Assembly: GCF_014655595.1 (NCBI RefSeq) | Contig: NZ_BNBL01000009.1 | Span: 186,001 to 250,000 of the forward strand | Origin: Streptomyces griseocarneus | GTDB taxonomy: Bacteria > Actinomycetota > Actinomycetes > Streptomycetales > Streptomycetaceae | Direction: 5' to 3' | Length of the DNA stretch: 64,000 nucleotides | Translations under genes and position numbers: made by a program | In this document: one piece after another, positions 63,078-64,000 of the stretch | Layout: the number at the start of each line of letters is the position of its first letter | Numbering within the stretch: the first letter of the stretch is position 1 | The notes under the pieces: generated by a model | Database searches by the model: none | What the model was told of the DNA's origin: nothing | What the model saw: only the letters and a program-made list of their open reading frames with translations

Positions 63078-64000
63078 CTACTCGGCCGCGGTGCGGCCGG
63101 CGGCCAGGGCCCGTACCGCCTCGGCGAAGGCCTCGCCGCGCTTGTTGTAGTTGGTGAACATGTCCATCGAGGCACACGCCGGGGCCATCAGCACGGTGTC
63201 CCCGGGACGGGCGAGCCGTGCCGCCTCCCGCACCGCCGCGGCCATCGCCCCAGTGTCGGTCCGCTCGAGGTCCACCACCGGCACATCCGGGGCGTGTCGC
63301 GCCAGCGCTTCCCTGATCAGCGCCCGGTCGGCCCCGATCAGGACGGCGCCGCGCAGCCGCTTCGCGGAGGCGGTGACCAGCTCGTCGAACGTGGCGCCCT
63401 TGGCCAGGCCGCCCGCGATCCACACGATCGACTCGTAGGCGGCCAGCGATGCCTGGGCGGCGTGGGTGTTGGTGGCCTTGGAGTCGTCCACGTAGGCGAC
63501 GCCGTCGACGTCGGCGACGTGGGCGATGCGGTGGGCGTCCGGCCGGAAGGCGCGCAGGCCGTCCCGCACCGCCGAGGCCTCCACGCCGAAGGCGCGGGCG
63601 AGCGCGGCGGCGGCGAGGGCGTTGGCGATGTTGTGGGGGGCCGCGGGCGTGATGTCGGAGACCTCGGCGAGCTCCTGCGCCTGCTGGTGGCGGTTCTCCA
63701 CGAAGGCCCGGTCGACGAGCAGGCCGTCGACCACGCCGAGCATGGACGGGCCGGGGGCGCCGAGGGTGAAGCCGATGGCCCGGCAGCCCTCCTCGACGTC
63801 GGCCTCGCGGACCAGGTGCTCGGTGCGCGGGTCCTCGACGTTGTAGACGCAGGCGACCGTGTTGCCCTCGTAGATCCGGCCCTTGTCGGCGGCGTAGGCC
63901 CGCATGGAGCCGTGCCAGTCGAGGTGGTCGGGCGCGAGGTTGAGCACGGCCGCGGAGTGGGCGCGCAGCGAGGGCGCCCAGTGCAGCTGGTAGCTGGAGA
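63078..64000 (-). CDS. murD: UDP-N-acetylmuramoylalanine--D-glutamate ligase (partial)
   Basis: Adds D-Glu to UDP-MurNAc-L-Ala. The 5' part lies beyond the window edge; the reading frame continues to 64000 with SSYQLHWAPSLRAHSAAVLN, then LAPDHLDWHGSM, the ligase middle domain with ADKGRIYEGNT, and the C-terminal YVDDSKATNTHA and WIAGGLAKGATFDEL. Roughly the last 307 residues are present. It precedes ftsW by 76 bp in the same orientation. Confidence 0.95.
   Translation of the reverse strand, partial: SSYQLHWAPSLRAHSAAVLNLAPDHLDWHGSMRAYAADKGRIYEGNTVACVYNVEDPRTEHLVREADVEEGCRAIGFTLGAPGPSMLGVVDGLLVDRAFVENRHQQAQELAEVSDITPAAPHNIANALAAAALARAFGVEASAVRDGLRAFRPDAHRIAHVADVDGVAYVDDSKATNTHAAQASLAAYESIVWIAGGLAKGATFDELVTASAKRLRGAVLIGADRALIREALARHAPDVPVVDLERTDTGAMAAAVREAARLARPGDTVLMAPACASMDMFTNYNKRGEAFAEAVRALAAGRTAAE

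Noticed and set aside
63001..63175. Longer ftsW start
   Set aside because: The extra in-frame codons overlap murD coding sequence, whereas the ATG at 63001 has a good ribosome-binding site.

Overview
The window is a high-GC actinobacterial chromosome segment, almost certainly from a Streptomyces or close relative. Evidence: extreme G/C at third codon positions, many GTG starts, a bifunctional PriA in place of HisA and TrpF, a trpC-trpM-trpB-trpA order, a Streptomyces-type DivIVA, a T-box leader on ileS, and one clear in-frame TTA codon in the genes I checked. It is core-chromosome DNA: I see no insertion sequence, prophage, CRISPR array, tRNA or rRNA gene.

Layout. 1-2.0 kb (+): the end of a probable glycosyltransferase, a UDP-GlcNAc 2-epimerase and a membrane-anchored jelly-roll-like protein. 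2.0-8.1 kb (-): glutamate synthase gltB-gltD. 8.4-12.1 kb (-): a VIT1/CCC1 metal transporter, lgt, an uncharacterised anchored protein and a DsbA-like protein. 12.2-19.1 kb (-): hisI-trpE, three small membrane-protein genes, then trpC-trpM-trpB-trpA. 19.2-20.4 kb (+): a TIGR03085 protein and a DoxX protein. 20.5-26.2 kb (-): a tightly overlapped his operon, hisD-hisC-hisB-small membrane gene-hisH-priA-ridA-hisF. 26.3-29.4 kb (+): a membrane protein with a TTA codon, a Lon-substrate-domain protein, ybaK and a 24-residue gene matching ribosomal protein bL37. 29.4-33.5 kb (-): a membrane protein, an ABC exporter pair and a NYN-domain protein. 34.0-37.6 kb (-): dnaE. 37.8-44.1 kb (+): a DUF2252 protein, a tandemly duplicated pair of genes (four-helix membrane protein plus DsbA-like protein, twice), and a Tat-exported PhoD phosphatase. 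44.1-50.5 kb: a dienelactone-hydrolase-like protein, an MscS channel, a Na+/H+ antiporter, rluD, lspA and a DksA-type zinc-finger protein with a histone-H1-like tail. 50.6-54.1 kb (+): T-box leader and ileS. 54.2-64.0 kb (-): the division and cell-wall cluster murD-ftsW-murG-ftsQ-ftsZ-pgeF-yggS-sepF-yggT-divIVA.

How the genes work together. GltBD supplies glutamate nitrogen. The trp and his genes share PriA, which explains why no separate trpF is present. Lgt and LspA are the first two steps of lipoprotein maturation. MurD, MurG and FtsW make and polymerise cell-wall precursor, FtsZ, SepF and FtsQ build the division septum, and DivIVA directs polar growth.

The most unusual region is 39.1-42.3 kb. 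A four-helix membrane protein with an extracytoplasmic cysteine pair is encoded next to an anchored DsbA-like protein, and the pair has been duplicated in tandem. I suggest, without proof, an extracytoplasmic thiol-redox or metal-handling module. Other points of note are a near-perfect 25-bp palindrome before hisD, the unannotatably small bL37 and trpM genes, repeats before the VIT1-type gene and gltB, and a recent 20-bp duplication at the antiporter stop codon.
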